Counted from the stretch's first letter, positions 33,996 through 44,278 are shown. The stretch is 64,000 bases of DNA from Postechiella marina (GCF_039538365.1 NZ_BAABCA010000002.1:593497-657496), one strand, 5' to 3'. The notes: generated by a model from the sequence alone, not told the origin. Made by a program: numbers and translations.

Positions 33996-36392
33996 TTATC
34001 CTTTAATTTGAAGGTTTGTAAATTCTTTAGAAACTACTAATGTGTTGTCTTTAAAACTAACCTCTTCTAAGTCTATATATTCGTTATCTAATTTTATAGA
34101 TTTTACATCAAATGGTAAGCCAAGTAAATTAATTTTAAATGTGCTGTACGATGTTATGTATTTACCACTTTTATGAATTCTAATAATTAACTTGTCCTCA
34201 GATCCAGCTACATTAAATTTTTTCAAACTGTAACGTCCTTTTGTGTAATCGTAACCATCGTCTGCATCTTCATATAATTCAGAATCTTCTTTTCCGTTTT
34301 TGTAATATACATCAAGAGTTAATTGGTCTATTTCTTTTTCTCCTACATATTGTTGTATTGGATATTTAGGAATAACCGCTCCTGCTTTAACAAAAATTGG
34401 CATACTATCTAAATCGGCATCAATCCAAGTTTCTCTACCTCCAGAAACTATTTCGTTTGTCCAATAGTTATACCATTCACCTCTAGGTATGTACATGCGT
34501 CTTCCTTTGGCATTTGGCTCGTTAATTGGGCAAATTAATAATTGGTTTCCGCAAATAAATTCATCTATTCTATAGTGTGTTTGGTTATCTTCTTGATCGA
34601 ATAACACTAAAGATTTTAGCATTGGAATGTTATTTTCTGAATACTGGTAGAAAGAAGTGTATAAATACGGTAATAACTGATATCTAATTTCTATAAATTT
34701 TCTAACAACATTTGTAACTTCTTCGTCAAAAGCCCATGGTTCTTGATCGCCATGATCTCCAGAAGAGTGTGTTCTACAAAATGGGTGAAATGCACCTAAC
34801 TGAATCCAGCGTGCATATAATTCGCCATTTGGTTGTTCTGCAAAGCCTCCAATATCCGATCCCGCAAAAGAGAAACCAGATAAGGCTAAACGTTGTGCTT
34901 GAATATTTGCTATTTGTAAATGCTCCCAAGTTGCAACATTATCTCCCATCCAGGTTGATGTATAGCGTTGCGTACCAGAGTAAGCAGAACGTGTAATTAC
35001 AAATGGACGTTTTGGGTAGTTAAACCTTTTTACGCCATGGTAAGTGGCTCTAGCCATTTGCATACCGTAAATGTTGTGTGCTTTGTTGTGAGAACAAGGG
35101 TTTCCGTCGTAATCGTGACGTACATCTGACGGGAAAGTTTTTCCAGGAACGTCCATTACTGCAGGTTCGTTCATATCGTTCCACACACCTTTTACACCTA
35201 TATCTTCAATAAGTTCTTTAAATAAACCTGCCCACCATTCTCTTACTACAGGTCTGGTAAAGTCTGGGAAGTAACACTCTCCAGGCCATACTTTTCCTTT
35301 CATGTAAGGGCCATCGGCACGTTTACAAAAATAATCGTTATCCAATCCTTCTTTAAAAACGCTGTACTCGTTATCAATTTTAATTCCTGGATCTATAATT
35401 ACTACGGTTTTAAAACCATCGTCTGCTAGTTCTTTTACCATACGTTTTGGATCTGGAAAATAATTTTCGCTCCAAGTAAAACATCTAAAACCTTCCATAT
35501 AGTCGATGTCTAAATAAATAGCATCACAAGGAATTTTTAAATCTCTAAATTTTTGAGTCACCTCTTTTACGTTAGATTCTGGATAGTAACTCCATTTACA
35601 TTGGTGGTAACCTAAAGCCCATAAAGGTGGTAGTTCTGGCGTACCTGTTAAGTCGGTATAGCTAGTAACTACATCTTGCATTTTGGGTCCGTAGATAAAG
35701 TAGTAATTCATCTCTCCACCTTGTGCCCAAAAGCTCGTTACATTTCTGCGTTCGCTACAAAAATCGAAAAATGTTCTAAAGGTATTGTCAAAGAAAATAC
35801 CATAAGATTTCCCATTATGTAAGCCTGTGTAAAACGGAATGGCTTTATAAATTGGGTCTGTATCTTTTCCAAAGGCATAAGAATCTGTTGCCCAATTTTC
35901 AAAACGACGTCCTTTTAAATTTAAATGTTGAGGTTTGTCGCCTAACCCGTAATAACTTTCGCCATTTTGAGCAGCTTTACTCATTTTTACAATATCGCCA
36001 CCTAATTCGTAACTTTCTTCCCAGTGGAAACCTTTTTCGTCTTCGCAAATTATACTATTGTCGTTAGCATCATAAATAGATTTTCTTAAATCTGATTTAA
36101 AGATGTGACAAATTAATTTTGAAGTTGTAATAATATATTTTTCATCATCATCAGAAATTTCTAGATGATTATAACCTCTACTAGCATCTTCATCAATAGC
36201 ATAAGAGAAATCTTTGCCAAATTTGCCAACAGTAGTATACCTAAATCTAAGTACACTATCTCTTAAAACAGTAAGTTGAAGAATAACGTTATTTGCTGTA
36301 GAAAAATGTAGTACATCTACATCTTTTGTATAAGTTGTTATGGTTGAAGGGAACATGTCCCCTTTATATTCTAATTCGGTATTTAAAATCAT
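33996..36392 (-). CDS. Glycoside hydrolase family 31 (alpha-glucosidase)
   Basis: This 798-residue protein contains the GH31 catalytic core: VKGVWNDMNEPAVMDVPGKT with the nucleophile Asp, RSAYSGTQRYTSTWMGDN, GFSFAGSDIGGFAEQPNGEL and FCRTHSSGDHGDQEPWAFD with the acid/base region. A beta-sandwich N-terminal domain (about 1-230) and C-terminal beta domains (about 650-795) are present. There is no signal peptide, so it is likely cytoplasmic. In a glycogen operon it probably hydrolyses alpha-1,4-linked glucose oligosaccharides. It is preceded by glgB with 137 nt and a hairpin between. Confidence 0.93.
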   Translation of the reverse strand: MILNTELEYKGDMFPSTITTYTKDVDVLHFSTANNVILQLTVLRDSVLRFRYTTVGKFGKDFSYAIDEDASRGYNHLEISDDDEKYIITTSKLICHIFKSDLRKSIYDANDNSIICEDEKGFHWEESYELGGDIVKMSKAAQNGESYYGLGDKPQHLNLKGRRFENWATDSYAFGKDTDPIYKAIPFYTGLHNGKSYGIFFDNTFRTFFDFCSERRNVTSFWAQGGEMNYYFIYGPKMQDVVTSYTDLTGTPELPPLWALGYHQCKWSYYPESNVKEVTQKFRDLKIPCDAIYLDIDYMEGFRCFTWSENYFPDPKRMVKELADDGFKTVVIIDPGIKIDNEYSVFKEGLDNDYFCKRADGPYMKGKVWPGECYFPDFTRPVVREWWAGLFKELIEDIGVKGVWNDMNEPAVMDVPGKTFPSDVRHDYDGNPCSHNKAHNIYGMQMARATYHGVKRFNYPKRPFVITRSAYSGTQRYTSTWMGDNVATWEHLQIANIQAQRLALSGFSFAGSDIGGFAEQPNGELYARWIQLGAFHPFCRTHSSGDHGDQEPWAFDEEVTNVVRKFIEIRYQLLPYLYTSFYQYSENNIPMLKSLVLFDQEDNQTHYRIDEFICGNQLLICPINEPNAKGRRMYIPRGEWYNYWTNEIVSGGRETWIDADLDSMPIFVKAGAVIPKYPIQQYVGEKEIDQLTLDVYYKNGKEDSELYEDADDGYDYTKGRYSLKKFNVAGSEDKLIIRIHKSGKYITSYSTFKINLLGLPFDVKSIKLDNEYIDLEEVSFKDNTLVVSKEFTNLQIKG

Positions 36393-36443
36393 AGTGGGCT
36401 AGTTAATATGAGTAACGAATTTACTAATTTTTAGATGTATAAA

Positions 36444-36472
36444 AGGTCTGTTTTTATTAAAAAAACAGACCT
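36444..36472 (-). terminator. Hairpin between glgB and the GH31 gene
   Basis: AGGTCTGTTTTT (36444-36455) pairs with AAAAACAGACCT (36461-36472), with a 5-nt loop. On the minus strand a TTTTATA tail follows. It may be a partial terminator that separates the GH31 gene from glgACB or a processing site; the T run is short. Confidence 0.55.
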
Positions 36473-36529
36473 AATATTATATAAACATCAATGTTTCAGT
36501 CAGATAATTACTAAAACATTAATTTTTGA

Positions 36530-38437
36530 TTATTTGAACTGAAAAATGGTTATGCCTAGTGGCGATAATGTAACCTCTGCCGAAAAGTCTTTACCATTCC
36601 AAGGTTTCTTTTTTATGGTTATATTTTTAGGGTTACCTATACCGCTGCCTCCAAACTCTTGAGCATCACTATTAAAAATTTCAGAAATTTTGCCTTTTAC
36701 AGGAAGTCCTATTCTATATTTTTCTCGTACAGTAGGAGATAGGTTACAAACCACAACCACATCGTCTTTAGCAACTTTTCCTTTTCTAATATAAGATATT
36801 ACACAATTTTCGTGGTCATCATAACTTATCCATTCAAAACCTTCTCCAGAAAATCCTTTTTCGTACAAGGCTGGTGTAGATTTATAAAGTCCGTTTAAGG
36901 CTTTAAAATACCCTTGAAAGTTTTTATGAGGTTCAAACTCTAATAGATTCCAATTTAAGCTGCCTTGAAAATCCCATTCATCATATTGTCCAAATTCGCC
37001 CCCCATAAACATTAGTTTTGTTCCTGGGTGTGTAAACATGTAACCGTATAATAGACGTAGGTTGGCAAAACGTTGCCACTCATCTCCAGGCATTCTGCCT
37101 AAAATAGAATTTTTACCATAAACCACTTCGTCGTGAGATAGTGGTAGCATAAAATTTTCGGTAAATGCGTAGGCTAAACTAAATGTAATATCGTTTTGAT
37201 GGTATTTTCTATAAATAGGATCTTTTCCAAAGTATTCTAAAGTATCGTGCATCCATCCCATCATCCATTTCATACCAAAACCTAGTCCTCCAAGAAATAC
37301 GGGTTTAGAAACTCCTGGAAATGCTGTAGATTCTTCTGCTATGGTTTGTACATCTGGAAACGATTTGTATATTTCTTCGTTAAGTTCTTTTAAAAAATCA
37401 ATAGCTTCTAAATTTTCGCGTCCGCCAAATATGTTTGGTTCCCACTCGCCATCTTCTCTAGAATAATCTAAGAAAAGCATGGAGGCCACAGCGTCTACTC
37501 GTAAACCATCGGCATGGTATTGATCCATCCAAAACACAGCGTTACTAATTAAAAAAGATTTAACCTCGTTACGACCATAATTAAATATTAAGCTTTTCCA
37601 ATCTTGATGATAGCCCTTGCGTCTATCTGGGTGCTCGTACAAATTAGATCCGTCAAAAAAGCCAAGACCATGGGCATCTTCAGGAAAATGAGAAGGTACC
37701 CAATCTAAAATAATACCAATATCGTTTTGATGTAATTTATCGACTAAATATTTAAATTCTTCAGGGTATCCAAACCTTGATGAAGGTGCAAAATAACCTG
37801 TAAGTTGGTAACCCCAAGAAGGATCGTATGGATATTCCATGATGGGCATAAGCTCTACATGGGTAAAATTCATTTCTTTTACGTAGGTAACCAAATCGTC
37901 TGCCAATTCAAAATAAGATAAAAATCGGTCTTCTTCTACTTGTCTTTTCCAAGAGGCCAAATGGACTTCGTATACCGAGTATGGCGCGTCTAAAGCATTG
38001 TGCTTTTTACGCTTTTTCATCCAAGAGGTATCTTTCCATTTATAAGAATCGTCCCAAATAACAGAAGCTGTTTTTGGCGGGTGTTCGCAACGACGTGCGT
38101 ATGGATCTGCTTTTTCGGTTTTTATACCATTATTATGGCTTGTTATTTTATATTTATAAATATTGCCTTTTCCTACCAAAGGAATAAAACCTTCCCAAAT
38201 ACCGCTTTCGTCCCAACGTACGTTTAATTGGTGTTCTCCTTCGGTCCAATAATTAAAATCTCCAACTACAGAAACAGATTTTGCACTTGGTGCCCAAACT
38301 GCAAAATAGGTGCCTTCTATTCCGTCAACCGTTACTAAATGAGAACCAAATTTCTCATATAAACGATAGTGTTTACCCGATTTAAATAAGCTAATATCAA
38401 AATCTGAAAATAAACTATGTGGTTTTACCTGCGCCAT
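36530..38437 (-). CDS. glgB: 1,4-alpha-glucan branching enzyme
   Basis: This 635-residue enzyme makes alpha-1,6 branches in glycogen. The N-terminal carbohydrate-binding domain (about 20-120) contains GTYFAVWAPSAKSVSVVGDF. The GH13 core has GYQLTGYFAPSSRFG, DWVPSHFPEDAHGLGFFDG, ADGLRVDAVASMLFLDYSR with the catalytic Asp, and AEESTAFPGVS and LSHDEVVYGK. It is shorter than the E. coli enzyme, as is usual for this type lacking the extra N1 module. It follows glgC by 2 nt and its ATG is therefore coupled. Confidence 0.96.
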   Translation of the reverse strand: MAQVKPHSLFSDFDISLFKSGKHYRLYEKFGSHLVTVDGIEGTYFAVWAPSAKSVSVVGDFNYWTEGEHQLNVRWDESGIWEGFIPLVGKGNIYKYKITSHNNGIKTEKADPYARRCEHPPKTASVIWDDSYKWKDTSWMKKRKKHNALDAPYSVYEVHLASWKRQVEEDRFLSYFELADDLVTYVKEMNFTHVELMPIMEYPYDPSWGYQLTGYFAPSSRFGYPEEFKYLVDKLHQNDIGIILDWVPSHFPEDAHGLGFFDGSNLYEHPDRRKGYHQDWKSLIFNYGRNEVKSFLISNAVFWMDQYHADGLRVDAVASMLFLDYSREDGEWEPNIFGGRENLEAIDFLKELNEEIYKSFPDVQTIAEESTAFPGVSKPVFLGGLGFGMKWMMGWMHDTLEYFGKDPIYRKYHQNDITFSLAYAFTENFMLPLSHDEVVYGKNSILGRMPGDEWQRFANLRLLYGYMFTHPGTKLMFMGGEFGQYDEWDFQGSLNWNLLEFEPHKNFQGYFKALNGLYKSTPALYEKGFSGEGFEWISYDDHENCVISYIRKGKVAKDDVVVVCNLSPTVREKYRIGLPVKGKISEIFNSDAQEFGGSGIGNPKNITIKKKPWNGKDFSAEVTLSPLGITIFQFK

Positions 38438-38439
38438 AA

Positions 38440-39702
38440 TTATAGTACAAACCCATTAGGAATTACAGCTTCTTTTTTAATAACTACAATGCCATCTCTT
38501 ACAGCATAAGTGTCTGTTTCTACATCTTCTAGGTGTTTTCCTCCATTAATTCTTACATCGTTACCAATGCTACAGTTTTTATCTAAAATGGCATTTTTAA
38601 TAAAGCAACGCGAACCTATACCAAGTGTGTTAATGTTAGGGTTATCTACATCTTCTAAGCTTTGGTAATAGTCGCTACCCATCATATAGGTGTTTATTAG
38701 GTTCGATTCGTCTCCAATTCTAGAACGAATACCAATTACAGAATTTTCTATTTTAGATGCGCTAATAATACAACCTTCAGAAACTACCGTTTTGTTTAAT
38801 GTTGTACCAGAAACCTTTGTGGTAGGTAGCATTCTTGCTCTGGTGTAAATACGTTTAGATTTATCGTATAAATCGAAATCTGGTATATCTTTAGTTAAAC
38901 GAAGATTGGCTTCAAAGAAAGAATCTATGGTACCTATATCTGTCCAGTAGCCTTCGTATTGGTAACTTAATGTTTTATGTTTTTCTATATTTTGAGGAAT
39001 TATTTCTTTACCAAAATCAATAGTACTATCATCAGCCATTAAATCGATTAATAAATCTCTGTTAAAAATGTAAATTCCCATTGATGCTAGGTAATTTCTA
39101 CCTTCGGCTTTCATTTCATCACTAACTTCCGATGTCCAATCTGGTAATAAGCTAGCATCTGGTTTTTCTACAAACGATTTAATAATACTATCTTCATCAG
39201 CTTTTAAAATACCAAATCCAGTAGCATCTTTTGCATTTACAGGAATGGTTGCAATAGATATTTTTGCATTACTCTTTTTATGAGCTTTAATCATTAACTC
39301 ATAATCCATTTGGTATAATTGATCGCCAGAAAGAATTAAAACATAATCAAACTCATGTCTTAAAAAGTGATGCATACTTTGGCGTACAGCATCTGCAGTG
39401 CCCTGAAACCACCCTTTGTTTCCTGGTGTTTGCTCTGCAGCCAATACATCTACAAATGCACTACTAAAAAAACTAAAATGATAGGTATCTTTAATATGCC
39501 TATTAAGCGAAGCAGAGTTAAACTGAGTAAGTACAAACATGCGTTTAATGTCTGCATTAATACAGTTAGAAATAGGAATATCTACAAGTCTATATTTACC
39601 AGCGATAGGAACTGCTGGTTTTGATCGTTCTTCTGTTAATGGATGCAATCTTGAGCCTTGTCCGCCACCTAGTATAATGGCTAATACCTTATTATTTATC
39701 AT
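38440..39702 (-). CDS. glgC: Glucose-1-phosphate adenylyltransferase (ADP-glucose pyrophosphorylase)
   Basis: This 420-residue enzyme makes ADP-glucose for glycogen. The N-terminal nucleotide motif is LAIILGGGQGSRLHPLTEER, and substrate regions VPIAGKYRLVDIPISNC, GTADAVRQ, LSGDQLYQMDY and SFVEKPD are present. The C-terminal left-handed beta-helix (about 290-400) includes IGNDVRINGGKHLED. It overlaps neither neighbour: 12 nt separate it from glgA upstream and 2 nt from glgB downstream. Confidence 0.96.
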   Translation of the reverse strand: MINNKVLAIILGGGQGSRLHPLTEERSKPAVPIAGKYRLVDIPISNCINADIKRMFVLTQFNSASLNRHIKDTYHFSFFSSAFVDVLAAEQTPGNKGWFQGTADAVRQSMHHFLRHEFDYVLILSGDQLYQMDYELMIKAHKKSNAKISIATIPVNAKDATGFGILKADEDSIIKSFVEKPDASLLPDWTSEVSDEMKAEGRNYLASMGIYIFNRDLLIDLMADDSTIDFGKEIIPQNIEKHKTLSYQYEGYWTDIGTIDSFFEANLRLTKDIPDFDLYDKSKRIYTRARMLPTTKVSGTTLNKTVVSEGCIISASKIENSVIGIRSRIGDESNLINTYMMGSDYYQSLEDVDNPNINTLGIGSRCFIKNAILDKNCSIGNDVRINGGKHLEDVETDTYAVRDGIVVIKKEAVIPNGFVL

Positions 39703-39714
39703 GCTTTGTTGGTT

Positions 39715-41121
39715 TTAATTTATTGATTCGTATAGAGTTATGTATTCTTGAGCAGAAGCATCCCACGAATGGTCTATTTTCATGATTTGCTTTCTTATTT
39801 TGTTAAATATTGTTTTGTTTTTATAGAGTTCTACAGCTCTATCAATAGCTTCGTTTATTTCTAAAACGTCGGTGTTTTTATGGCAAATACCAAAGCCACC
39901 TTTTTCGGCTATATCTGTAACGGTGTCTTTTAAACCGCCAATGCTTCGTACAATAGGAATGGTTCCATATCTTAAAGAGTACATTTGGTTTAATCCGCAA
40001 GGTTCTACTCTAGAGGGCATTAAAAGAAAATCTGCACCAGCATAAATAATATGCGATAAGGTTTCGTCGTAGCCTATAAAAGCATTGTATATACCTTTGT
40101 ATGGCGCTTTTAATTTTTCTAATTCTGCTTCTACAGCATCATTACCAGAACCTAGTAATAAAATATTGGCATTTCCCTTTTCTAGGCTGTTTTTAAAGGC
40201 TTCTGGAAATAAATCAGATCCTTTTTCGCCCACTAATCTACCTATAAAAGCAAATAAAGGTTTGTCTATATCTAAATTAAAGGTGTCGCACAAATATTTT
40301 TTATTTGCTTTTTTTCCTGCACTTATAGAGCCTTCTGTATATTGTTTTTTAATATAGGTATCGGTTTCTGTATTCCATACTTTCCAATCTATTCCATTTA
40401 ATATTCCTGTGCATTTTGCACTTTCTGCACTTAATAAATGTTCCAATCCGTTTGCATTAGATTTTAATTCTTCCATATAACTTGGAGAGACCGTTGTTAC
40501 GCTCCAAGCACATTTTATTGCTGCAGCTAAAGGGTTTATTTGACCGCCCCAATCTAGTAAACCAACGTTATTAAAATTGAAAGGAGGTATTAAATTAACT
40601 TTATTATGCGAAAACCAACCTTGATATTGTGCATTATGTATGGTTAATATATTTGGTATGTTTCTAAACACCTCGTATTTATAACTTTCTTGTAGCATAA
40701 AGGGTATTAAACCAGTGTGATGGTCGTGACAATGTATAACATCTGGAAAATCATGCCAGGTTAGTAACCAATCTAAGGCTGCTATTTGAAAGGCTAAAAA
40801 TCTAGATGTATCATCAAAAGAATAAACATAGTCTTTAAATAGTAATAGAGGTACATCTACAAAGAAAATGTCAAAGTCTAATGGCTTATCTTTTAAAACT
40901 AAAATATTAAAATTGTAGGTGTCTTCTCCTAAAATTAATTCAGATTCAAAAACAGACGAAAACGTATTGTTTTGCGTAAACTTGTTATCGTAAAAAGGCA
41001 TGATAACTTGAGCTCTGTTATTCGAATTGTTTTGGTATTTAGGTAATGCACCTACAACATCTGCCAATCCCCCAACTTTAGCTACGGGATAACATTCTGC
41101 GCTAATATGAATAATGTTCAT
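39715..41121 (-). CDS. glgA: Glycogen synthase
   Basis: This 468-residue GT5 enzyme elongates alpha-1,4-glucan from ADP-glucose. The N-terminal IHISAECYPVAKVGGLADVV contains the KVGGL substrate site; HCHDHHTG, LLMPSRVEPCGLNQMYSLRY (acceptor region) and GTIPIVRSIGGLKDTV follow. It is the first gene of glgA-glgC-glgB-GH31. A -7-like TATTTTTG is present upstream on the minus strand (complement of 41150-41157). Confidence 0.95.
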   Translation of the reverse strand: MNIIHISAECYPVAKVGGLADVVGALPKYQNNSNNRAQVIMPFYDNKFTQNNTFSSVFESELILGEDTYNFNILVLKDKPLDFDIFFVDVPLLLFKDYVYSFDDTSRFLAFQIAALDWLLTWHDFPDVIHCHDHHTGLIPFMLQESYKYEVFRNIPNILTIHNAQYQGWFSHNKVNLIPPFNFNNVGLLDWGGQINPLAAAIKCAWSVTTVSPSYMEELKSNANGLEHLLSAESAKCTGILNGIDWKVWNTETDTYIKKQYTEGSISAGKKANKKYLCDTFNLDIDKPLFAFIGRLVGEKGSDLFPEAFKNSLEKGNANILLLGSGNDAVEAELEKLKAPYKGIYNAFIGYDETLSHIIYAGADFLLMPSRVEPCGLNQMYSLRYGTIPIVRSIGGLKDTVTDIAEKGGFGICHKNTDVLEINEAIDRAVELYKNKTIFNKIRKQIMKIDHSWDASAQEYITLYESIN

Positions 41122-41422
41122 TTACAATTTTGCTGTTTGTATAAACATACAAAAATATTATTAACATTATTCTTACATTTTCATTTTTAAAGAAAATATT
41201 GTAGAATGATAATTAATTAAAATTATCACTAATAAAAAATCAATAATAGGCTTGTTTAATTATAATCATTCAATCGAATTTACTTATAGCTTCTAGTGGG
41301 TACTATTAGGTTTTGGATTGCTTTTTTATAATTTATTGTTGTGTGCTTTATAAATATTACAATATTAGATTAACAAATGTTAATATTTAAAGTCTTATTT
41401 TTGTTTTCTACTTTGTTAAAAC
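41122..41422. promoter_or_regulatory. Divergent intergenic region between glgA and the histidine kinase gene
   Basis: This 301-nt AT-rich gap has no gene. A TATTTTTG -7 element faces glgA (complement of 41150-41157, 29 nt before its ATG) and another faces the kinase gene (41396-41403, 20 nt before its ATG). No full -33 match is evident at either. The divergent arrangement could allow regulation of glycogen synthesis by the two-component pair. Confidence 0.4.
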
Positions 41423-43468
41423 ATGCATAAACTCCTCTCAATTATTGCACTATGGATTATTTCTTTTGGATTATACGCTCAAGATGCTACATTAAAAAAA
41501 CAACTAGATAGTATTAACAAATGGAGAAATTTAGCAAGTAATAAAGAGGTTTCTTTAAAAACTAGAATTTCTTTTGCTAATAAAGCTGTTAGGTTATCTA
41601 ATAAAATAGCTGTAGACTCTACCATTCTTAATTCCAACAACCTATTAGCAGATCTTTATTTATACGATGTAAAATATTTTAACGAAACTAAAAAGATATT
41701 AAATAAAAACCTAAAACTAGCGCACAAGTTAAAAGACTCGTTTGCAGCAGGACATGTAAATTATTTATTAGGATGCTTATATCACAATAATAGAATAAAA
41801 AGTGATAGCTCTTATTATCATTATTATAATGCTTTAAAGTTATTTAAAAACAAGAAACGTAAAAAAACAAGTAACTATATTTTATCTCAAAGTAATACGC
41901 TTTTAAGTTTAGCGTATTTACAAAAAGACGATCAAGATTATATAGGAAGCCAATCAACAATAATACAGGGTATTAATGTGGTGTTAACATGCCAAGAAAA
42001 CGAAGCGTGTTTAACTATATTATCGTATTTGTACGAGCTGTTGGGGTTAAATTTAGATCATCTTAAAGAATACGAAAAAGCTATAGAGTATTACCAAAAA
42101 GCACTACAAGTTGGTAATAGACCAAATACCATTTATACAAAAATAAATATAGCAGTGGTTTACAAAGAGATTGGGAACTACCAAAAGGTTTTCGAGATTT
42201 ATAATAAACTTCTTGAAAACAAAACCTTATTTAAAACAGATCCTGCTAGTTATGCTACTATTTTAAATAATATGGCATATACCATGTATTTAAATAAGGA
42301 TAAAAATATAACCAAAATAGATGCACTGTTTACCAAAGCTCATAACATTTTTAATGATTTAAATTTAAAATATGAATTGGCAGCAAGTTGCAATGACATG
42401 TCCGACTTTTATGCTGCTATAAACTGGAAAGACAAAGTTTTGTTTTATTCTGAAAAAGGATATAAAATAAGTAAAGGCATATATGAATATGAAGAACAAT
42501 TACGTGCTTTAAAACAGCTTTCTAAAATAAAAGATGATAAAGAAGGAAAAGCGTATTTATACGAATACATTAGGCTTAGCGATAGTTTAATAGCTACCGA
42601 AAGAGCTAATAGAAATAAATTTGCCAGAATACAATTTGAAACCAACCAGTATATAAAAGAGACCAAGCGTTTAAGTACACAAAACATATTAATTTCTACC
42701 ATAGCAGCATCTGTAATTCTATCTTTAGGTTTACTGTTTTTTGTAAAACAACAACGCTCTAAAAATAATAAACTGGTGTTTGAAAGCGAGCAACAATTAG
42801 CAAATCAAGAAATTTATAATCTTTTATTAAACCAGCAAACCAAATTAGAAGAAGGGCGTTTACTAGAACGACATAGAATAGCCGAAGATATGCACGACGG
42901 TATTTTAAGTCATTTATTTGGCACCAGAATGGGTATGGGGTTTCTAGATATAAAAGGAGACGAAACCACCCTAAAGCAATACAACGCGTTTATAAAAGAA
43001 TTGCAAAAAGTAGAAGAAGAAATACGAGACGTATCGCACGAGCTTAAGCAAGATAAGATATTTTCGAAAAACAATTTTGAGACAATTTTAGAACAGTTTT
43101 TAGACCAGCAAAGCCTTTTAGGTGGTTTTAATTATTCTATTGTAGTAGAAACACCTTCTGTTTTTCAAAACATACAAGACACCAATAAAGTAGTTATTTA
43201 CCGCATTATACAAGAGTCTGTTCAAAACATAATTAAACATGCAAAGGCAAAACAAATTACGGTAAGTTTTAACCAAAAAGAAAACACTTTAAATATTGCT
43301 ATAAAAGACAATGGCATAGGTTTTAATTCTAATAAAAAATACCAAGGCATAGGTTTAAAAAATATAAAATCTAGAGTATCTAAATTACAAGGTACATTTA
43401 ATTTGCAATCTAAAATTAATAAAGGCACCACTATAAACATATCAATACCCAATCCAAAGAATGGCTAA
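41423..43468 (+). CDS. TPR-containing sensor histidine kinase (HisKA_3/LytS-NarX type)
   Basis: This 681-residue protein has a signal sequence (MHKLLSIIALWIISFGLYAQ), a region of tetratricopeptide-like repeats (about 60-390, for example KEYEKAIEYYQKALQVGN), and one membrane helix (about 425-445). The cytoplasmic histidine kinase core has LERHRIAEDMHDGILSHLFG with the phospho-accepting His, then VIQESVQNIIKHAKAK (N box), KDNGIGFN and QGIGLKNI. The sensory part lies in the periplasm, and TPRs may bind a partner or ligand. It overlaps the response-regulator gene by 8 nt, so they form a cognate pair. Confidence 0.92.
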   Translation: MHKLLSIIALWIISFGLYAQDATLKKQLDSINKWRNLASNKEVSLKTRISFANKAVRLSNKIAVDSTILNSNNLLADLYLYDVKYFNETKKILNKNLKLAHKLKDSFAAGHVNYLLGCLYHNNRIKSDSSYYHYYNALKLFKNKKRKKTSNYILSQSNTLLSLAYLQKDDQDYIGSQSTIIQGINVVLTCQENEACLTILSYLYELLGLNLDHLKEYEKAIEYYQKALQVGNRPNTIYTKINIAVVYKEIGNYQKVFEIYNKLLENKTLFKTDPASYATILNNMAYTMYLNKDKNITKIDALFTKAHNIFNDLNLKYELAASCNDMSDFYAAINWKDKVLFYSEKGYKISKGIYEYEEQLRALKQLSKIKDDKEGKAYLYEYIRLSDSLIATERANRNKFARIQFETNQYIKETKRLSTQNILISTIAASVILSLGLLFFVKQQRSKNNKLVFESEQQLANQEIYNLLLNQQTKLEEGRLLERHRIAEDMHDGILSHLFGTRMGMGFLDIKGDETTLKQYNAFIKELQKVEEEIRDVSHELKQDKIFSKNNFETILEQFLDQQSLLGGFNYSIVVETPSVFQNIQDTNKVVIYRIIQESVQNIIKHAKAKQITVSFNQKENTLNIAIKDNGIGFNSNKKYQGIGLKNIKSRVSKLQGTFNLQSKINKGTTINISIPNPKNG

Positions 43469-44138
43469 AATATTTAACATTTTAATTATTGACGATCACC
43501 CTTTAATTACAGAAGCATATAAGGCAGCTTTATTACAAGTAGCTTCAAAAAATTCTAATATAGAGTTTAATATTAATACTGCTAATAATTGCGATTCTGC
43601 ATATATAAAAATTAAAGAAGCTGTAAAAGGTATACCTATAGATATTGTTTTTTTAGACATTAAAATTCCGCCTTCTAAAGATGGATTAATAATTTCTGGA
43701 GAAGACTTGGGTATTAAAGTTATTGAATTGTTGCCAGATACCAAAATAATGGTGTCTACTACTTTTAACGATAACTATAGAATAAACTCTATTTTTAAAA
43801 GTCTTAACCCAGACGCCTTTTTAGTAAAAAACGATTTAGATCCTAAAGCGCTTTTACAGGCAATAGAAAATGTAATTAATAATTTACCATACTACAGTAA
43901 ATCTGTTATAGAGTTAATGCGAAAACAAACATCTAATAATATATTTATTGATGATGTAGATAGAAAGTTGTTGTACGAATTATCTAAAGGTACAAAAATG
44001 AGTGAATTGCCAAACGTTATACCGCTCTCGGTTTCTGCCTTAGAGAAAAGAAAACGGGTGTTAAAAGAACTATTTAATTTAGATAAAAAAGACGATCGCT
44101 ATTTACTAAAGGCAGCAGAAGAAAAAGGCTTTATATAA
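43461..44138 (+). CDS. Response regulator with divergent C-terminal DNA-binding domain
   Basis: This 225-residue protein has a receiver domain (about 1-135): Asp11 and Asp12 in NILIIDDHPLITEAY, the phospho-acceptor Asp66 in IVFLDIKIPPSKDG, and a Lys in AFLVKNDL. The C-terminal 65 residues (LLYELSKGTKMSELPNVIPL then SVSALEKRKRVLKEL) form a helix-turn-helix in the same position as the LuxR/NarL domain, but lacking the typical LuxR motif pattern. The partner is the overlapping histidine kinase gene. Genes it controls are unknown; the divergent glycogen operon is one candidate. Confidence 0.88.
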   Translation: MAKIFNILIIDDHPLITEAYKAALLQVASKNSNIEFNINTANNCDSAYIKIKEAVKGIPIDIVFLDIKIPPSKDGLIISGEDLGIKVIELLPDTKIMVSTTFNDNYRINSIFKSLNPDAFLVKNDLDPKALLQAIENVINNLPYYSKSVIELMRKQTSNNIFIDDVDRKLLYELSKGTKMSELPNVIPLSVSALEKRKRVLKELFNLDKKDDRYLLKAAEEKGFI

Positions 44139-44240
44139 AAACCCTTACTTTTTTTGAGGTATTTCCTTTTATGTTTGAAGCAAGTGTTTTATACTTTTGA
44201 AATGCTATTAATCATTTAACCTTATTTGGGGTTACAAAAT

Positions 44241-44273
44241 AAAAAAGCTATCCTTGGTTGGGATAGCTTTTTT
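44241..44273. terminator. Bidirectional terminator, probably the ancestral lepA terminator
   Basis: AAAAAAGCTATCC (44241-44253) pairs with GGATAGCTTTTTT (44261-44273), 13 bp with a 7-nt loop. It has A/T runs on both sides, so it can end transcripts from either strand. It lies 5 nt past the duplicated copy of the lepA 3' end, so it looks like the original lepA terminator now moved downstream of cotH. Confidence 0.8.
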
Positions 44274-44278
44274 TATTT

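Noticed and set aside
44241..44273. The hairpin before the cotH tail taken as an insertion-sequence end
   Set aside because: It has the form of an intrinsic terminator with A/T tails on both strands and lies where a lepA terminator would be; no transposase is nearby.
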